A stretch of DNA of 64,000 bases from an uncultured Prevotella sp. (GTDB taxonomy: Bacteria; Bacteroidota; Bacteroidia; Bacteroidales; Bacteroidaceae), in contig CAMVUM010000003.1 in assembly GCA_947170725.1 (NCBI GenBank), positions 1-64,000 on the forward strand. The letters are read 5' to 3'. Numbering within the stretch: position 1 is the first letter of the stretch; every line of letters starts with the position of its first letter. A model generated the notes under the pieces. It was not told the origin of the DNA and searched no databases. It worked only from the letters and a program-made list of their open reading frames with translations. Positions 36,710 through 46,703 of the stretch are shown here, one piece after another. Both the position numbers and the translations under genes were made by a program.

Positions 36710-38983
36710 TCATCCCGGGTCCACGTCATAATACATCATCACCGAGGTATAGCGTTTGTCCTTTAAAAGACCTTGTTGGGCCATGCGGAGATATTCGCGG
36801 ACGCGGGGCAAATCTATCGAGTTCTCCAGTTTGAGAACAATCTTCCGGATACTTAGTGTCTTCACACGTGCCACCGACGGTTTGTCGGGGCCGAGAACAC
36901 GTGCCCCGAACCACTGACGGAGCCAGGCAGCGAGCTGCAGGGCAGCCGCCGTGACGGTGTCGTCGTGGCGATGTTTGAGGTAGATATATATAAGGTGGGT
37001 GTACGGCGGATAGCGGAAAGCAAGCCTTTCCTCGGCTATGTCGCGGTAAAGCGAAGCATAGTCGTTGGCCACCACCTGCCGTATGACAGGCAAATCGGGG
37101 CTTTTCGTCTGCAAGACAACAAGCCCGCGGCGGCCGCGGCGGCCCGCACGGCCGCTCACCTGAGCCATCATCATGTAGGCCTGCTCGTATGCCCGGAAGT
37201 CGGGATAGCTCAGCATTGTGTCTGCGCTGAGTATACCGACGACGCTGACGCGGGCGAAATCCAGTCCCTTGCTGACCATCTGGGTACCGATGAGAATGTC
37301 GGTGCGCCCTTCTGCGAAGTCGCCGATGATACGGCCGTAGGCATTCCGCGTCTTCGTAGTGTCGAGATCCATCCGCGCCACACGTGCCTCGGGGAATATA
37401 TCACGTATGATGTCCTCTATCTTCTCCGTGCCGAATCCTCGCGTCCGCAGCTCACGGCCACCGCAGGCAGGACATTCCGACGGCACAGGTGTCGTCGCAC
37501 CGCAGTAGTGGCATGTCAGCTGGTTCATGCTCCGGTGGAGCGTCAGACTCACGTCGCAACTGTTGCAGCGCGGCACCCAGCCGCACTGGCGGCACTCTAT
37601 CATCGGAGCAAAGCCGCGTCGGTTTTGGAACAGTATGGCCTGTTCGCCACGTTCCAGCGCTTCCCTTACGCGGGTCAGGAGCAGCGGGGAGAACGGTCCG
37701 TTCATCATCCGGCGGCGCTGGAGGTCGGCAACGTCGACAATCTGTATCTCGGGAAGTTCCACTCCCTGATAGCGGGTCGTGAGAGTGACCAGTCCGTACT
37801 TTCCTTTCACTGCGTTATGATATGTCTCCATGGACGGCGTGGCCGTTCCGAGGAGCGTCTTTGCGCCCGCCATGGAGGCCAGCATGACGGCGGCGGAACG
37901 GGCGTGATAGCGCGGTGCTGGGTCCTGCTGCTTGTAGCTGGACTCGTGTTCCTCGTCGACTATGACCAGTCCGAGACGCCGGAAGGGCAGCAGAACGGCC
38001 GAACGGGCGCCGAGGATGATATCGAAGGGGGCGTCGGAGAGCTGTTTGCGCCACATCTCGACGCGCTCGGCATCGGAATATTTCGAGTGGTAAATTCCCA
38101 GACGGCGGCCGAACACGCGCCTCAGACGGTCCATCATCTGCACCGTCAGGGCTATCTCAGGCAGCAGATAGAGCACCTGCCGGCCGGCGTCCAGCTCACG
38201 CTGGATGAGGTGGATGTAGATCTCTGTCTTGCCGCTCGACGTCACGCCGTGGAGCAGTGTGACGTTCTTGCTGAGGAAAGAGAACAGTATGGCGTTATAG
38301 GCATCCTGCTGTGGCTGACTCAACGGACGTATGTTCTCCGGACAAGGGTCTCCTCCGGCGTTGAGACGACCCACCTCGCGGGTGTATGTCTCCAGGACGC
38401 CGCGCTTGACGAGCGCCGTGACAGAAGCCAGATTGGCGTGGGAGGCGTTCATAAGCTCTTCACGCGTTATCTCCACCGGCGGCGTCAGGCAGGTATCCCC
38501 GCGCAACGTGTCCCAATGGGAAAGGGCGAGATAGTCCGTCAGAACCTTCATCTGACGGTCGGCGCGGCGCAGCATGTCCATTGCAATATGCAGAGCACGC
38601 TCCGTACGATATGGCGGTGTGAGGCGGACGTAAAGCTCAGTTCGCGGTCGCCAGCCATCCTCGGCCTTCAGTCCGGACGGCAGCGCGGCCTTCATGACTT
38701 CGCCTATGGGCGACATGTAATAGTCGGCAATCCACTGCCAGAGGCGGTATTGCCCTTCGGTCACGACTTCGTCCTTGTCCGGCACCTGCGCCACGGGCTT
38801 CACCTCATAGCCCTCGGGAGCCTCATCGCTAACCCGCACCACCACGCCCATGTATGTCTTGCTGCGCCCGAAAGGCACCACCACGCGCATGCCGAAACGC
38901 ACCGCGGCCTCCAAGGACGGCGGCACGGAGTAGGTAAACAGCCCTTCGAGGGGCAAAGGAAGGATTACATCTGCATATTTCAT
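36710..38983 (-). CDS. priA: Primosomal protein N' (replication restart helicase)
   Basis: A 757-residue PriA. I start at 38983 (MKYADVILPLPLEG); an upstream TTG at 39019 is in frame but less likely. The N-terminal 3'-DNA-binding domain includes RFGMRVVVPFGRSKTYMGVV. Helicase motifs include GVTSSGKTEIY (Walker A), VDEEHESSYK (DEAH-type) and GTQMVSKGLDF. The zinc region has paired cysteines CRQCGW, CNSC, CHYCG and CPACGG (eight Cys). It reloads the replisome at stalled forks. Confidence 0.95.
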   Translation of the reverse strand: MKYADVILPLPLEGLFTYSVPPSLEAAVRFGMRVVVPFGRSKTYMGVVVRVSDEAPEGYEVKPVAQVPDKDEVVTEGQYRLWQWIADYYMSPIGEVMKAALPSGLKAEDGWRPRTELYVRLTPPYRTERALHIAMDMLRRADRQMKVLTDYLALSHWDTLRGDTCLTPPVEITREELMNASHANLASVTALVKRGVLETYTREVGRLNAGGDPCPENIRPLSQPQQDAYNAILFSFLSKNVTLLHGVTSSGKTEIYIHLIQRELDAGRQVLYLLPEIALTVQMMDRLRRVFGRRLGIYHSKYSDAERVEMWRKQLSDAPFDIILGARSAVLLPFRRLGLVIVDEEHESSYKQQDPAPRYHARSAAVMLASMAGAKTLLGTATPSMETYHNAVKGKYGLVTLTTRYQGVELPEIQIVDVADLQRRRMMNGPFSPLLLTRVREALERGEQAILFQNRRGFAPMIECRQCGWVPRCNSCDVSLTLHRSMNQLTCHYCGATTPVPSECPACGGRELRTRGFGTEKIEDIIRDIFPEARVARMDLDTTKTRNAYGRIIGDFAEGRTDILIGTQMVSKGLDFARVSVVGILSADTMLSYPDFRAYEQAYMMMAQVSGRAGRRGRRGLVVLQTKSPDLPVIRQVVANDYASLYRDIAEERLAFRYPPYTHLIYIYLKHRHDDTVTAAALQLAAWLRQWFGARVLGPDKPSVARVKTLSIRKIVLKLENSIDLPRVREYLRMAQQGLLKDKRYTSVMMYYDVDPG

Positions 38984-39172
38984 CACTTGCAAAGATACTG
39001 CTTTAGCCACGAATGACAAAGATATGCCTCACTTTTTCTGCCTTTATGACAGAAACGGCAAACCTACAATATCATAACGAAAGACGCCGGAGCTATGATG
39101 ATTGCTCCGGCGTCTTATGCGTTGGCTCCTATTGAATGGGAGCCATTGGGTTATATCGTTGGTGCAACGGCC

Positions 39173-42172
39173 TTACAGCTTCTGCTGCACCTCGATTTCG
39201 GTGAATGTCTCGATGATGTCGCCTTCAAGAATATCGTTGAAGTTGACGAGGCTGATACCGCACTCAAATCCTGTCGGCACCTCCTTGACATCGTCCTTGT
39301 AGCGCTTGAGCGCGCTGATATCGGCCGTGTGGACCACAATACCGTCGCGAACGACACGTGCACGGTCCGAGCGATGGACCTTTCCTTCGGTGACAATGGC
39401 TCCGGCAACGGTTCCGACCTTGGATATCTTGAACACCTGGCGCACTTCCACCTGACCCGTGAGAACTTCCTTCTTCACCTTGTCGAGCATGCCTTCCATG
39501 GCCGACTTGATGTCCTCGATGGCGTCATAGATGATGGAATAGGTGTTGATCTCCACGCCCTCGTTGTCAGCCAACTTGCGCGCACTGGTCGACGGACGCA
39601 CCTGGAAGCCCACGATGATGGCGTCGGAAGCGTCGGCCAACTGGACGTCGTTCTCCGAAATCTGACCCACGGCTTTGTGGATGACGTTGACTTTTATCTT
39701 CTCCGTAGACAGCTTTATGAACGAATCGCTCAGAGCCTCCACCGAACCGTCGGTATCTCCCTTAACGATGAGGTTGAGTTCCTTGAACGAGCCGAGGGCT
39801 ATGCGGTGGCTGATGTCGGCCAGAGTCAGACGGGTCTGTGTGCGCAGACCCTGCTCACGCTGCAGACGCTCGCGCTTTCCGGCAATCTCCTTGGCCTCCT
39901 GCTCTGTCTCCATCACATGGAATGAGTCACCGGCCGTCGGTGCACCGTTGAGTCCGAGGATTATCGCGGGCTCAGCCGGGGCTGCCTTCTGGATACGCTG
40001 GTTGCGTTCGTTGAACATGGCCTTGATACGGCCATAGCTTGTTCCTGCAACTACATAGTCTCCGATCTTGAGTGTTCCGTTGCTCACGAGCACCGTGGAA
40101 ACATATCCGCGTCCCTTGTCCAGCGACGATTCGATGATTGAGCCTGTCGCACGGCGGTTCGGATTGGCCTTCAGGTCGAGCATCTCGGCTTCCAGCAGAA
40201 CTTTCTCCAGTAGGTCGTCGACGCCCATTCCCTTCTTGGCCGAAATCTCCTGGCACTGATACTTACCGCCCCACTCTTCTACGAGGAGGTTCATCTGTGA
40301 CAGGTCTTCGCGTATCTTGTCGGGATTTGCGCCCGGTTTGTCTATCTTGTTGATGGCGAACACCATCGGAACGTTGGCCGCCTGAGCATGTGATATGGCC
40401 TCCTTCGTCGTCGGCATGACGCTGTCGTCGGCCGCGATGATGATGATGGCGATGTCCGTGACCTGTGCACCGCGGGCACGCATGGCCGTGAATGCCTCGT
40501 GACCCGGAGTGTCGAGGAACGTTATCTGGCGGCCGTCGCCAAGCGTAACGTTGTATGCTCCGATGTGCTGGGTGATTCCTCCGGCCTCACCGGCAATGAC
40601 GTTGGTATTGCGGATGTGGTCGAGGAGTGAGGTCTTACCGTGGTCCACGTGACCCATCACCGTCACAATCGGTGCGCGGGGAAGCAGATCGCTCTCGTCG
40701 TCCTCCTCCTCGCTTATGGCCTCGCTGACCTCAGCGCTGACATATTCTGTCTTGAAGCCGAACTCGTCGGCAACGATGTTCACGGTCTCGGCGTCCAGAC
40801 GCTGGTTGATAGACACCATGATGCCGAGGCTCATACATGTTCCGATGACCTTCACCACGGGCACGTTCATCATCGTTGCCAGCTCCGATACGGTCACGAA
40901 CTCGGTCAGCTTGAGTGTCTTGCTCTCTGCCTGTTCCTCGCGACGCTCCTCATTGAGGCGCTCCTGAACGGCCTCACGCTTCTCGCGGCGATACTTCGCG
41001 CCCTTCTTGTTCTGATTGCTCTTGCTTGTGAGGCGTGCCAGCGTCTCCTTTACCTGACGTGCAACATCCTCCTCGCTAACCTCCTGCGGCTTGACCGGCT
41101 GACGGTTCTTGTTGCGGTTGCGGCCCTTTCCGCCCTGACCTCCGCGGTCTGCGGCAGCGTTCTTTCCGCCATGCTGTCCTCCGGCAGCACCTTGATTGCC
41201 TGCCACGGAGTTTCCCTTACCTTTGTTTTTCTTTCCGTTGGCAGACGTGTTTCCGGCCTGCTTGGCGGCAGCTTCAATATCCACGCGTTCTTTGCCGATA
41301 CGTACCCGCTTCTTGCGTTCGCCGCCATGCTGCTGTCCGTTCTTGTCCTCACGCTCCTTTCTACGTTCCTCTTTGGTTTTCTTCTTGGGCCGTGTACTCT
41401 GGTTAAGAGTGGACAGGTCTATCTTTCCGAGCACGTTCACTTTCGGAGCCAGCTTGGTCTCACTCTGTAGGGTGAATATCTTCGGCTCGTTTGCTGTACT
41501 CGTCTTCTCTGGTTCCTGAGCCGCAGGTTTTTCCTTTGCAGCGTCAGTAGCCGCAGGAATCTGTGCCTTTGTCTCTTCAGCGTGAACGGCCGGCTTCGAA
41601 GCCTGTTCCGTTGTGGCAGGTTTAGCCGCTTTTTCGGCAGTCTCGGCCGGTACCGCCGGCTTTGTCTGTTCCTGCTTCTTTGGCTGTACTGCCTTTACGG
41701 GCTTTTCCGCGGCCGGCTTCTGTACTGCGGTGGCCACGGTCTCCTTTTTCTCGGCAGACGGTGCGGCCTCGGCCGGCTTCACGTCGGCTTTGGCAGGAGC
41801 GTCCTGTTTCGGTTTCTCCTCTTTTGTTTCCTTGGCGGGGGTTGCGGGCTTTCGGCCGATGTTGTCAAGGTCAATCTTGCCCAGCGGCTTGAATGCCGGA
41901 CGCTGTTCGAGAAGGTCTTCGGCCTTGGTGACCTTGCGATCCGACTTCTTGTCCTTGGCCTTCTTGGCAAATATCTTCTCTGCCTCGCTCTTTATGTCCT
42001 TGTCGCCTTTGAACTCACGCACAAGCGCGTTGTACTGTTCATCGGTAATCTTCGTGCTCAGGTTGGCGTCTTCCCTTATTTCGCCCAAGTTTTTCTTGTT
42101 CTTCAGATAGTCGACAGCCGTCTGAAGTCCGATGTTCAGTTCCGTTAATACTTTATTTAATCTGATGGCCAT
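39173..42172 (-). CDS. infB: Translation initiation factor IF-2
   Basis: A 999-residue IF-2. A very long N-terminal part (about 90-400) is rich in Ala, Lys, Pro and Glu and probably disordered; it includes Gly/Asn/Lys-rich stretches. The G domain has [13 protein letters not shown] (about 507), DTPGHEAF (about 552) and NKID (about 607), followed by the C1/C2 domains that bind fMet-tRNA. Third gene of rimP-nusA-infB. Confidence 0.96.
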   Translation of the reverse strand: MAIRLNKVLTELNIGLQTAVDYLKNKKNLGEIREDANLSTKITDEQYNALVREFKGDKDIKSEAEKIFAKKAKDKKSDRKVTKAEDLLEQRPAFKPLGKIDLDNIGRKPATPAKETKEEKPKQDAPAKADVKPAEAAPSAEKKETVATAVQKPAAEKPVKAVQPKKQEQTKPAVPAETAEKAAKPATTEQASKPAVHAEETKAQIPAATDAAKEKPAAQEPEKTSTANEPKIFTLQSETKLAPKVNVLGKIDLSTLNQSTRPKKKTKEERRKEREDKNGQQHGGERKKRVRIGKERVDIEAAAKQAGNTSANGKKNKGKGNSVAGNQGAAGGQHGGKNAAADRGGQGGKGRNRNKNRQPVKPQEVSEEDVARQVKETLARLTSKSNQNKKGAKYRREKREAVQERLNEERREEQAESKTLKLTEFVTVSELATMMNVPVVKVIGTCMSLGIMVSINQRLDAETVNIVADEFGFKTEYVSAEVSEAISEEEDDESDLLPRAPIVTVMGHVDHGKTSLLDHIRNTNVIAGEAGGITQHIGAYNVTLGDGRQITFLDTPGHEAFTAMRARGAQVTDIAIIIIAADDSVMPTTKEAISHAQAANVPMVFAINKIDKPGANPDKIREDLSQMNLLVEEWGGKYQCQEISAKKGMGVDDLLEKVLLEAEMLDLKANPNRRATGSIIESSLDKGRGYVSTVLVSNGTLKIGDYVVAGTSYGRIKAMFNERNQRIQKAAPAEPAIILGLNGAPTAGDSFHVMETEQEAKEIAGKRERLQREQGLRTQTRLTLADISHRIALGSFKELNLIVKGDTDGSVEALSDSFIKLSTEKIKVNVIHKAVGQISENDVQLADASDAIIVGFQVRPSTSARKLADNEGVEINTYSIIYDAIEDIKSAMEGMLDKVKKEVLTGQVEVRQVFKISKVGTVAGAIVTEGKVHRSDRARVVRDGIVVHTADISALKRYKDDVKEVPTGFECGISLVNFNDILEGDIIETFTEIEVQQKL

Positions 42173-42184
42173 ATCTTACTTTTA

Positions 42185-42278
42185 AATTCGTAATGCATAA
42201 TGCACAATGCACAATTAATGTCCTGTTTCTTCACTCGTCCCGTTGTTAATGCTCATCCATAATTATGCATTACGAATT
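42185..42278. repeat. Inverted repeat between nusA and infB
   Basis: Perfect 17-bp AT-rich arms AATTCGTAATGCATAAT (42185-42201) and 42262-42278, with 60 bases between and further copies of TGCAYAATGC nearby. It is an AT-rich intergenic element inside the operon; no T-run typical of a terminator. Confidence 0.7.
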
Positions 42279-42295
42279 ATGAATTATGCATTTGA

Positions 42296-43555
42296 TTATT
42301 CGAACTCGGCCCTGAGAACGTTCAGCAGATGGTCTACGGTTTCTTCCTCAAGGTCTGCCTTCTCTATAAGCATATCCCTGGGAGCGTTGATTACTGCTTT
42401 TGCCGTATCCAGTCCGATAGCCTTGATGGCGTCGATAATCCACTGGTCGATTTCGTCAGAGAACTCGTCGAGATAGATATCCTCATCGGTCTCACCCTCG
42501 TTGACCACGCGGAACACGTCGATAGTGAATTCCGTGAGCATCGAGGCCAGCTTGATGTTCATACCGCCACGGCCGATTGCCAGAGAAACCTGGTCGGGCT
42601 GGAGGTAGACTTCTGCCTTGTGGTTCTCCACATCAAGCGTGATGCTTGACACGACGGCGGGGCTGAGGGCGCGCTGGATGAACAGCTGCGTGTTGTTGGA
42701 GTAGTTGATGACGTCGATGTTCTCGTTGCAGAGCTCGCGTACGATGCCGTGGACGCGGCTTCCCTTGACGCCGACGCAGGCTCCTACGGGATCGATGCGC
42801 TCGTCATAGCTCTCGACGGCAATCTTGGCGCGCTCGCCCGGCATGCGTGCCACGCGGCGGATGGTGATAAGTCCGTCGTTGATTTCGGGCACTTCGGCCT
42901 CCAGCAGGCGCTCCAGGAACTGTGTGCTGGTGCGGCTGAGGATTATGCGCGGATTGTTGTTCTCATTGTCCACACGCAGGACGATGGCCCTTACCGTCTC
43001 GCCCTTGTGATAGGTGTCTGAGGGAATCTGCTCACTCTTGGGCAGGTGGAGCTCGTTGCCTTCATCGTCGATGAGCAGCACTTCGCGCTTCCACATCTGA
43101 TAGACCTCACCGCTGACGATGTGGCCGACCTTATCCTTATATTTATTATAGAGAGAGTCGTGCTCCAGTTCGAGAATCTTCGAGGCCAGTGTCTGGCGCA
43201 GATTCAGGATCGCACGGCGTCCGAAGTCGCTGAAATGAACATCCTCGCTGACTTCCTCTCCCACTTCATAGTCAGGCTCAATCTTCTGTGCGGCGGTGAG
43301 CGAGATTTCCTTGTTCTCGTCCTGAACGTCTCCGTCGGCCACAACCACGCGGTTGCGGTGTATCTCGAAGTCACCCTTGTCGGGATTGACAATCACGTCG
43401 AAGTTCTCGTCGCTGCCGAACATCTTTGCTATCACGTTGCGGAAGCTCTCCTCCAACACACTCACCAGCGTGGTACGGTCGATATTCTTTGTCTCCTTAA
43501 ACTCCTGAAAGGTCTCAATCATGCTGGGACCCTTCTCTTCTTTCTTTGCTGCCAT
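42296..43555 (-). CDS. nusA: Transcription termination/antitermination factor NusA
   Basis: A 419-residue NusA with N-terminal polymerase-binding domain (about 1-125), S1 domain (VGHIVSGEVYQMWKREVLL), KH domains (IDPVGACVGVKGSRVHGIVREL, VSLAIGRGGMNIKLASML) and a short C-terminal end. It lacks the acidic repeat extension of E. coli NusA. It starts 7 bases after the rimP stop. Confidence 0.95.
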   Translation of the reverse strand: MAAKKEEKGPSMIETFQEFKETKNIDRTTLVSVLEESFRNVIAKMFGSDENFDVIVNPDKGDFEIHRNRVVVADGDVQDENKEISLTAAQKIEPDYEVGEEVSEDVHFSDFGRRAILNLRQTLASKILELEHDSLYNKYKDKVGHIVSGEVYQMWKREVLLIDDEGNELHLPKSEQIPSDTYHKGETVRAIVLRVDNENNNPRIILSRTSTQFLERLLEAEVPEINDGLITIRRVARMPGERAKIAVESYDERIDPVGACVGVKGSRVHGIVRELCNENIDVINYSNNTQLFIQRALSPAVVSSITLDVENHKAEVYLQPDQVSLAIGRGGMNIKLASMLTEFTIDVFRVVNEGETDEDIYLDEFSDEIDQWIIDAIKAIGLDTAKAVINAPRDMLIEKADLEEETVDHLLNVLRAEFE

Positions 43556-43562
43556 AGCCTGT

Positions 43563-44036
43563 TTATTTGAAACTTAATAGGTATTTTGTATATTTCACAT
43601 TGTTCATATCATACTCATAGTCCACGTCAGCCATCACGGGGCGTTTCTTTCCCTCGACTTTCTGCTTCTCGCGGACGGTGACGGTGAATCTGTCTCCGTC
43701 AACAGCCTTGAGCACTCCCTGGACCTTCCGGCCCTCGGCCGTGAGCACTTCGACGTCCTTTCCAATGTGGTTGGCATACTGGCGCGCCACCTTGAAAGGC
43801 TGCCCGAGGCCGGCCGAGCCGACCTCCAAATCGTAGTCATCAATCTCTTCTCCGAGTTTTTCCTGCACAAAGCGACTCAGCTCGGCACAGTCTTCAATCC
43901 ACACACCGTCGGCATGGTCTATCTCCACCACGATACGGCGGTCCGGCGACATGCTGATGTCCACGAGAAAGTAGTCGCCATTCTGCAACCACTCCTCCAC
44001 AATCGTCTCAACTACGTTCTTATCTATCATACGCAT
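43563..44036 (-). CDS. rimP: Ribosome maturation factor RimP
   Basis: A 157-residue RimP needed for 30S maturation. N-terminal domain (FLVDISMSPDRRIVVEIDHADGV) and DYDLEVGSAGLGQPF, the family signature, are followed by the SH3-like C-terminal domain. Start at 44036 or 44030, both ATG. First gene of the rimP-nusA-infB operon. Confidence 0.93.
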   Translation of the reverse strand: MRMIDKNVVETIVEEWLQNGDYFLVDISMSPDRRIVVEIDHADGVWIEDCAELSRFVQEKLGEEIDDYDLEVGSAGLGQPFKVARQYANHIGKDVEVLTAEGRKVQGVLKAVDGDRFTVTVREKQKVEGKKRPVMADVDYEYDMNNVKYTKYLLSFK

Positions 44037-44054
44037 TCGGGTTATTAAAATGAA

Positions 44055-44104
44055 AATGAGGAGCTTTCGAGAAGCCCCTCATTCCACTGAACGCTGCAAA
44101 GGTA
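44055..44104 (-). promoter_or_regulatory. Promoter and leader hairpin for rimP-nusA-infB
   Basis: TACCTTTG on the minus strand (44097-44104) with TTGC 19 bp upstream. The predicted leader holds a hairpin (44055-44083): AATGAGG/CCTCATT plus GCTT/AAGC. It sits 19 bases before the ATG with no U-run, so it may modulate translation or transcript stability. Confidence 0.6.
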
Positions 44105-44231
44105 ATCATTTTTTCGGAAATGAGCAAGAATATTCAGTTTTATTTCATTGCGTCCGCGAGGTGCGGTGAAATAAAAGGATTTACCGCATGGAACCGTAAC
44201 ATCTCCGCAAAATCTTCTGCGGGTTTTCTTG

Positions 44232-45569
44232 CTAAACAATAGGCAGGCTGATGCCGTTTATTTTCTGGTATATGTCAAGCGCATATATGTCGGTCATGCC
44301 GCTGATATAGTCGATGACGGCCATAATTCGGGTTTCGAGGTCGGACGAGCCGATGTCATACTGGCTGCTGACACGGCCGATGAGCTGCTTGGAATAGAAG
44401 CGTCCGGGATGGACGGCGGCTTCAGTCATCTGCTCCATGAGCGTCTCCATGATCTTGTATCCCGACAGTTCGACGTCGAGGACGGGCTTGCTGCAGTAGA
44501 TGCTGGTCTTCGAGACGCTCGTGCAACGGCGGTATGCCTCGCGCGGGACATCGGAAATGTGGTCTATCAGGCTGCCCGTCAGACGGCCGTCGAGTATCTC
44601 CTCCTCGTGGCGGACAAAGGCTTCGACGCACTCGCGCTCCAGACATCCTATGACACAGGAACGCATGTAGACCACCTTTTCGTTGTCGTCCGTCAGCTGT
44701 TCGTCGTCGATGCGCCGCAGGATTTTCTCCCTATCCTTGCCGACGAAGAAGCCAAGAAGCAGTTCCGAGGTCTTTTCGTATGACAGAATCTTGAGTTTGT
44801 GGGCGTCCTCGATGTCCATTATCTCGTAGCAGATGTCGTCGGCGGCCTCAACGAGATAGACCAGCGGGTGGCGGGCATAGCGAAGCGGCTCACCCGGAGC
44901 CGACAGCCGCATTATGCCCATCTCCTCGGCAATGCGCACGTAGGTGTCCCGCTCGCAGCTGAAGAAGCCGAACTTCCCATGGCTTCCGGCCGCGGCAGAT
45001 TCATGGGGATATTTGACGATTGATGCCAGCGTGGAGTATGTCATCACGAAACCGCCCTGACGCCGTCCGCAGAAGCGGTGGGTCAGAAGCCGGAAGGCGT
45101 TGGCGTTTCCCTCGAAACGCGTTATGTCGTTCCACAGTCCGTCACTCAATCTGTCCCGCAAAGCCTGTCCGGGGCCTTCGGTGAAGAACGTCTGTATGGC
45201 TTTCTCTCCGGAATGGCCGAACGGCGGATTGCCGAGGTCGTGGGCAAGACAGGCCGTAGCGACAATCTGCCCTATCTCGCCAATCATCGTCTGCCGCAGT
45301 TCCGGACGACGTTCCAAGAGCCGTGACGCCACGTCCGAGCCAAGCGACATGCCAACACTGGCAACTTCCAGACTGTGGGTCAGCCGGTTGTGTACGAAAA
45401 CGCTTCCCGGGAGCGGAAACACCTGCGTCTTGTTCTGAAGACGGCGGAAAGGTGCCGAGAATATCAGCCGGTCGTAGTCGCGCTTGAATTCCGTGCGGTC
45501 GTCATACCGCTCGTTGTGCCGCTCTTCCTGTCCGAGCCGCTTGTTGGTGATGAGTTGTTGCCAGTTCAT
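44232..45569 (-). CDS. dgt: Deoxyguanosinetriphosphate triphosphohydrolase (dGTPase-like)
   Basis: A 445-residue HD-domain dNTPase. The metal site is visible as RLTHSLEVASVG (His) and CLAHDLGNPPFGHSGE (His-Asp). The N-terminal RNERYDD-like RTEFKRDYDRLIFSAPFRRLQ is the family signature. It splits dGTP to deoxyguanosine and triphosphate, and in some bacteria limits phage growth. Single gene. Confidence 0.92.
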   Translation of the reverse strand: MNWQQLITNKRLGQEERHNERYDDRTEFKRDYDRLIFSAPFRRLQNKTQVFPLPGSVFVHNRLTHSLEVASVGMSLGSDVASRLLERRPELRQTMIGEIGQIVATACLAHDLGNPPFGHSGEKAIQTFFTEGPGQALRDRLSDGLWNDITRFEGNANAFRLLTHRFCGRRQGGFVMTYSTLASIVKYPHESAAAGSHGKFGFFSCERDTYVRIAEEMGIMRLSAPGEPLRYARHPLVYLVEAADDICYEIMDIEDAHKLKILSYEKTSELLLGFFVGKDREKILRRIDDEQLTDDNEKVVYMRSCVIGCLERECVEAFVRHEEEILDGRLTGSLIDHISDVPREAYRRCTSVSKTSIYCSKPVLDVELSGYKIMETLMEQMTEAAVHPGRFYSKQLIGRVSSQYDIGSSDLETRIMAVIDYISGMTDIYALDIYQKINGISLPIV

Positions 45570-45596
45570 GGATATATAGTTTATGTTTATTAATCA

Positions 45597-45899
45597 TTAA
45601 TCGGCCACGCCTGTTTCCCGCTCCGCCCGTGAGATGAAGCTGACATGGTTGTCAGGCGTGATGACCTCAAGCATGCTGTCAGGGCATGACTTCGCGAAAG
45701 CGGCCGGCATGGTGCGTTCCTGATTCCGTTATCATAGAAACAGATCTTTTTTCCTTCTCTCTCTCCGGAAATTGCGGCAGAAAGAGTCAAGGCGGAAGAT
45801 GACGAAGGTTTTCTCCAACAGTCTGATATAGTTCTCTACCGTCACCTTGCCGGGTACGAAGTCTCCGGTCAGCTTGCTGAGTATCGTCCGACTTGTCAT
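45597..45899 (-). pseudogene. Frameshifted remnant of an AAA ATPase with DUF4143
   Basis: Pieces of the C-terminal domain of a DUF4143 ATPase appear in successive frames: VENYIRLLEKTFVIFRLDSF in one, KKICFYDNGIRNA in the second, and AFAKSCPDSMLEVITPDN near the end in a third. The N-terminal ATPase is absent. At least two frameshifts and a large 5' loss make it non-functional. A TATCTTTG promoter box remains upstream (45934-45941). Confidence 0.75.
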
Positions 45900-45933
45900 T
45901 ACGGTATATATACGGTATATATAATGTATGATG

Positions 45934-45941
45934 CAAAGATA
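45934..45941 (-). promoter_or_regulatory. TAnnTTTG element upstream of ATPase remnant
   Basis: Minus strand TATCTTTG, 35 bases before the ATG-like codon at 45899. It may be the old promoter of the deleted gene. Confidence 0.4.
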
Positions 45942-45973
45942 GTTATTTGCCCCCAAATCCCCAAATTCCTACA

Positions 45974-46122
45974 GAATTCAGTGATTGTAATCACTAATTT
46001 AGGTATGAATTCAGTGATTGTAATCACTAATTTAGATATGAATTCAGTGATTGTAATCACCATTTTTAGTATGGATTTGGAGATTACATTCATCCATTCG
46101 GGTATGAATTCGTGAATTACGG
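45974..46122. repeat. 33-bp tandem repeat array (3 good, 2 decayed units)
   Basis: Units start at 45974, 46007, 46040, 46073 and 46106. Each good unit contains GAATTCAGTGATTGTAATCA, with GTGATT-GT-AATCAC a near palindrome. Because 33 is a multiple of 3 both strands stay open over the array (11-residue repeats such as NSVIVITNLGM), but neither frame looks like a real protein. No spacers, so not CRISPR. Confidence 0.85.
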
Positions 46123-46660
46123 TGGGTTCCGAAACTTCATTCGGATACGACTGCATGACAGCCTGAAGACAACTTTACAGCGACGATATTTGTCCGCAAA
46201 GTTCTGTTAAAAAAGCACTTTTTGAAGACGCAAAATAGAAGTAAATGAATGTTAAACCGACGTATTTTCTCCGTCCTCCGGATGTTGTTCCCGAGCCGTA
46301 AGGCCCTCCCCGGGTCGCGACGGAGCCGCTTTCGCATGACAACGGGGCCGCCGTTGCAACGCCGTAAGGCTCTCCCGGCAAGGTCGGGAGGGCCTTACGG
46401 CTCGGCGGAAACTTGCCGGAGAGAAGCCACAAGACATAAGTGGCTGACTGTCAGCGCATCCTGTTTTCAGCGAAAAACGCGCTATTTTGCGTCGTAGCGC
46501 AGGAATCGTGAGCCGAAGGCGAATTAACTATTGTTAAAGTAAGGATTGTTCAACACAGGATGGTTTCCAATTCAGAGTGAAGACCGATGACCCAATAAAA
46601 TATTACATTACATTTTTATGAAATATCGCCCTTTCCGACATACTTATCCGGGATTATGCG
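46123..46660. other. Gene-free decayed stretch
   Basis: No gene is supported on either strand. It contains the GC-rich palindrome at 46291-46405; the rest shows no structure that I can name. Confidence 0.6.
46291..46405. repeat. GC-rich palindromic element, family C copy 2
   Basis: Perfect 20-bp arms CCGAGCCGTAAGGCCCTCCC (46291-46310) and 46386-46405 enclose 75 bases with CAACGGGGCCGCCGTTG. Arms and core match the copy at 32210-32314. Confidence 0.85.
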
Positions 46661-46668
46661 TATCTTTG
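46661..46668 (+). promoter_or_regulatory. TAnnTTTG element upstream of MITE-like element
   Basis: TATCTTTG followed by no gene for 200 bases. The element at 46704-46822 lies between it and the response regulator gene, so it may be an older or alternative promoter. Confidence 0.4.
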
Positions 46669-46703
46669 CAGAAAATAGTGCTGCGCTCGGCAATTTGAGG
46701 ATA

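Noticed and set aside
36965..39016. 683-residue open frame opposite priA
   Set aside because: Long but entirely antisense to PriA helicase motifs; high GC third positions keep the opposite strand open.
45924..46115. Plus-strand frame with 11-residue repeats (NSVIVITNLGM)
   Set aside because: Arises from a 33-bp tandem repeat that is open on both strands; no start context or homology.
45974..46122. Possible CRISPR array
   Set aside because: Repeats are directly abutting with no unique spacers, and there are no cas genes in the window.
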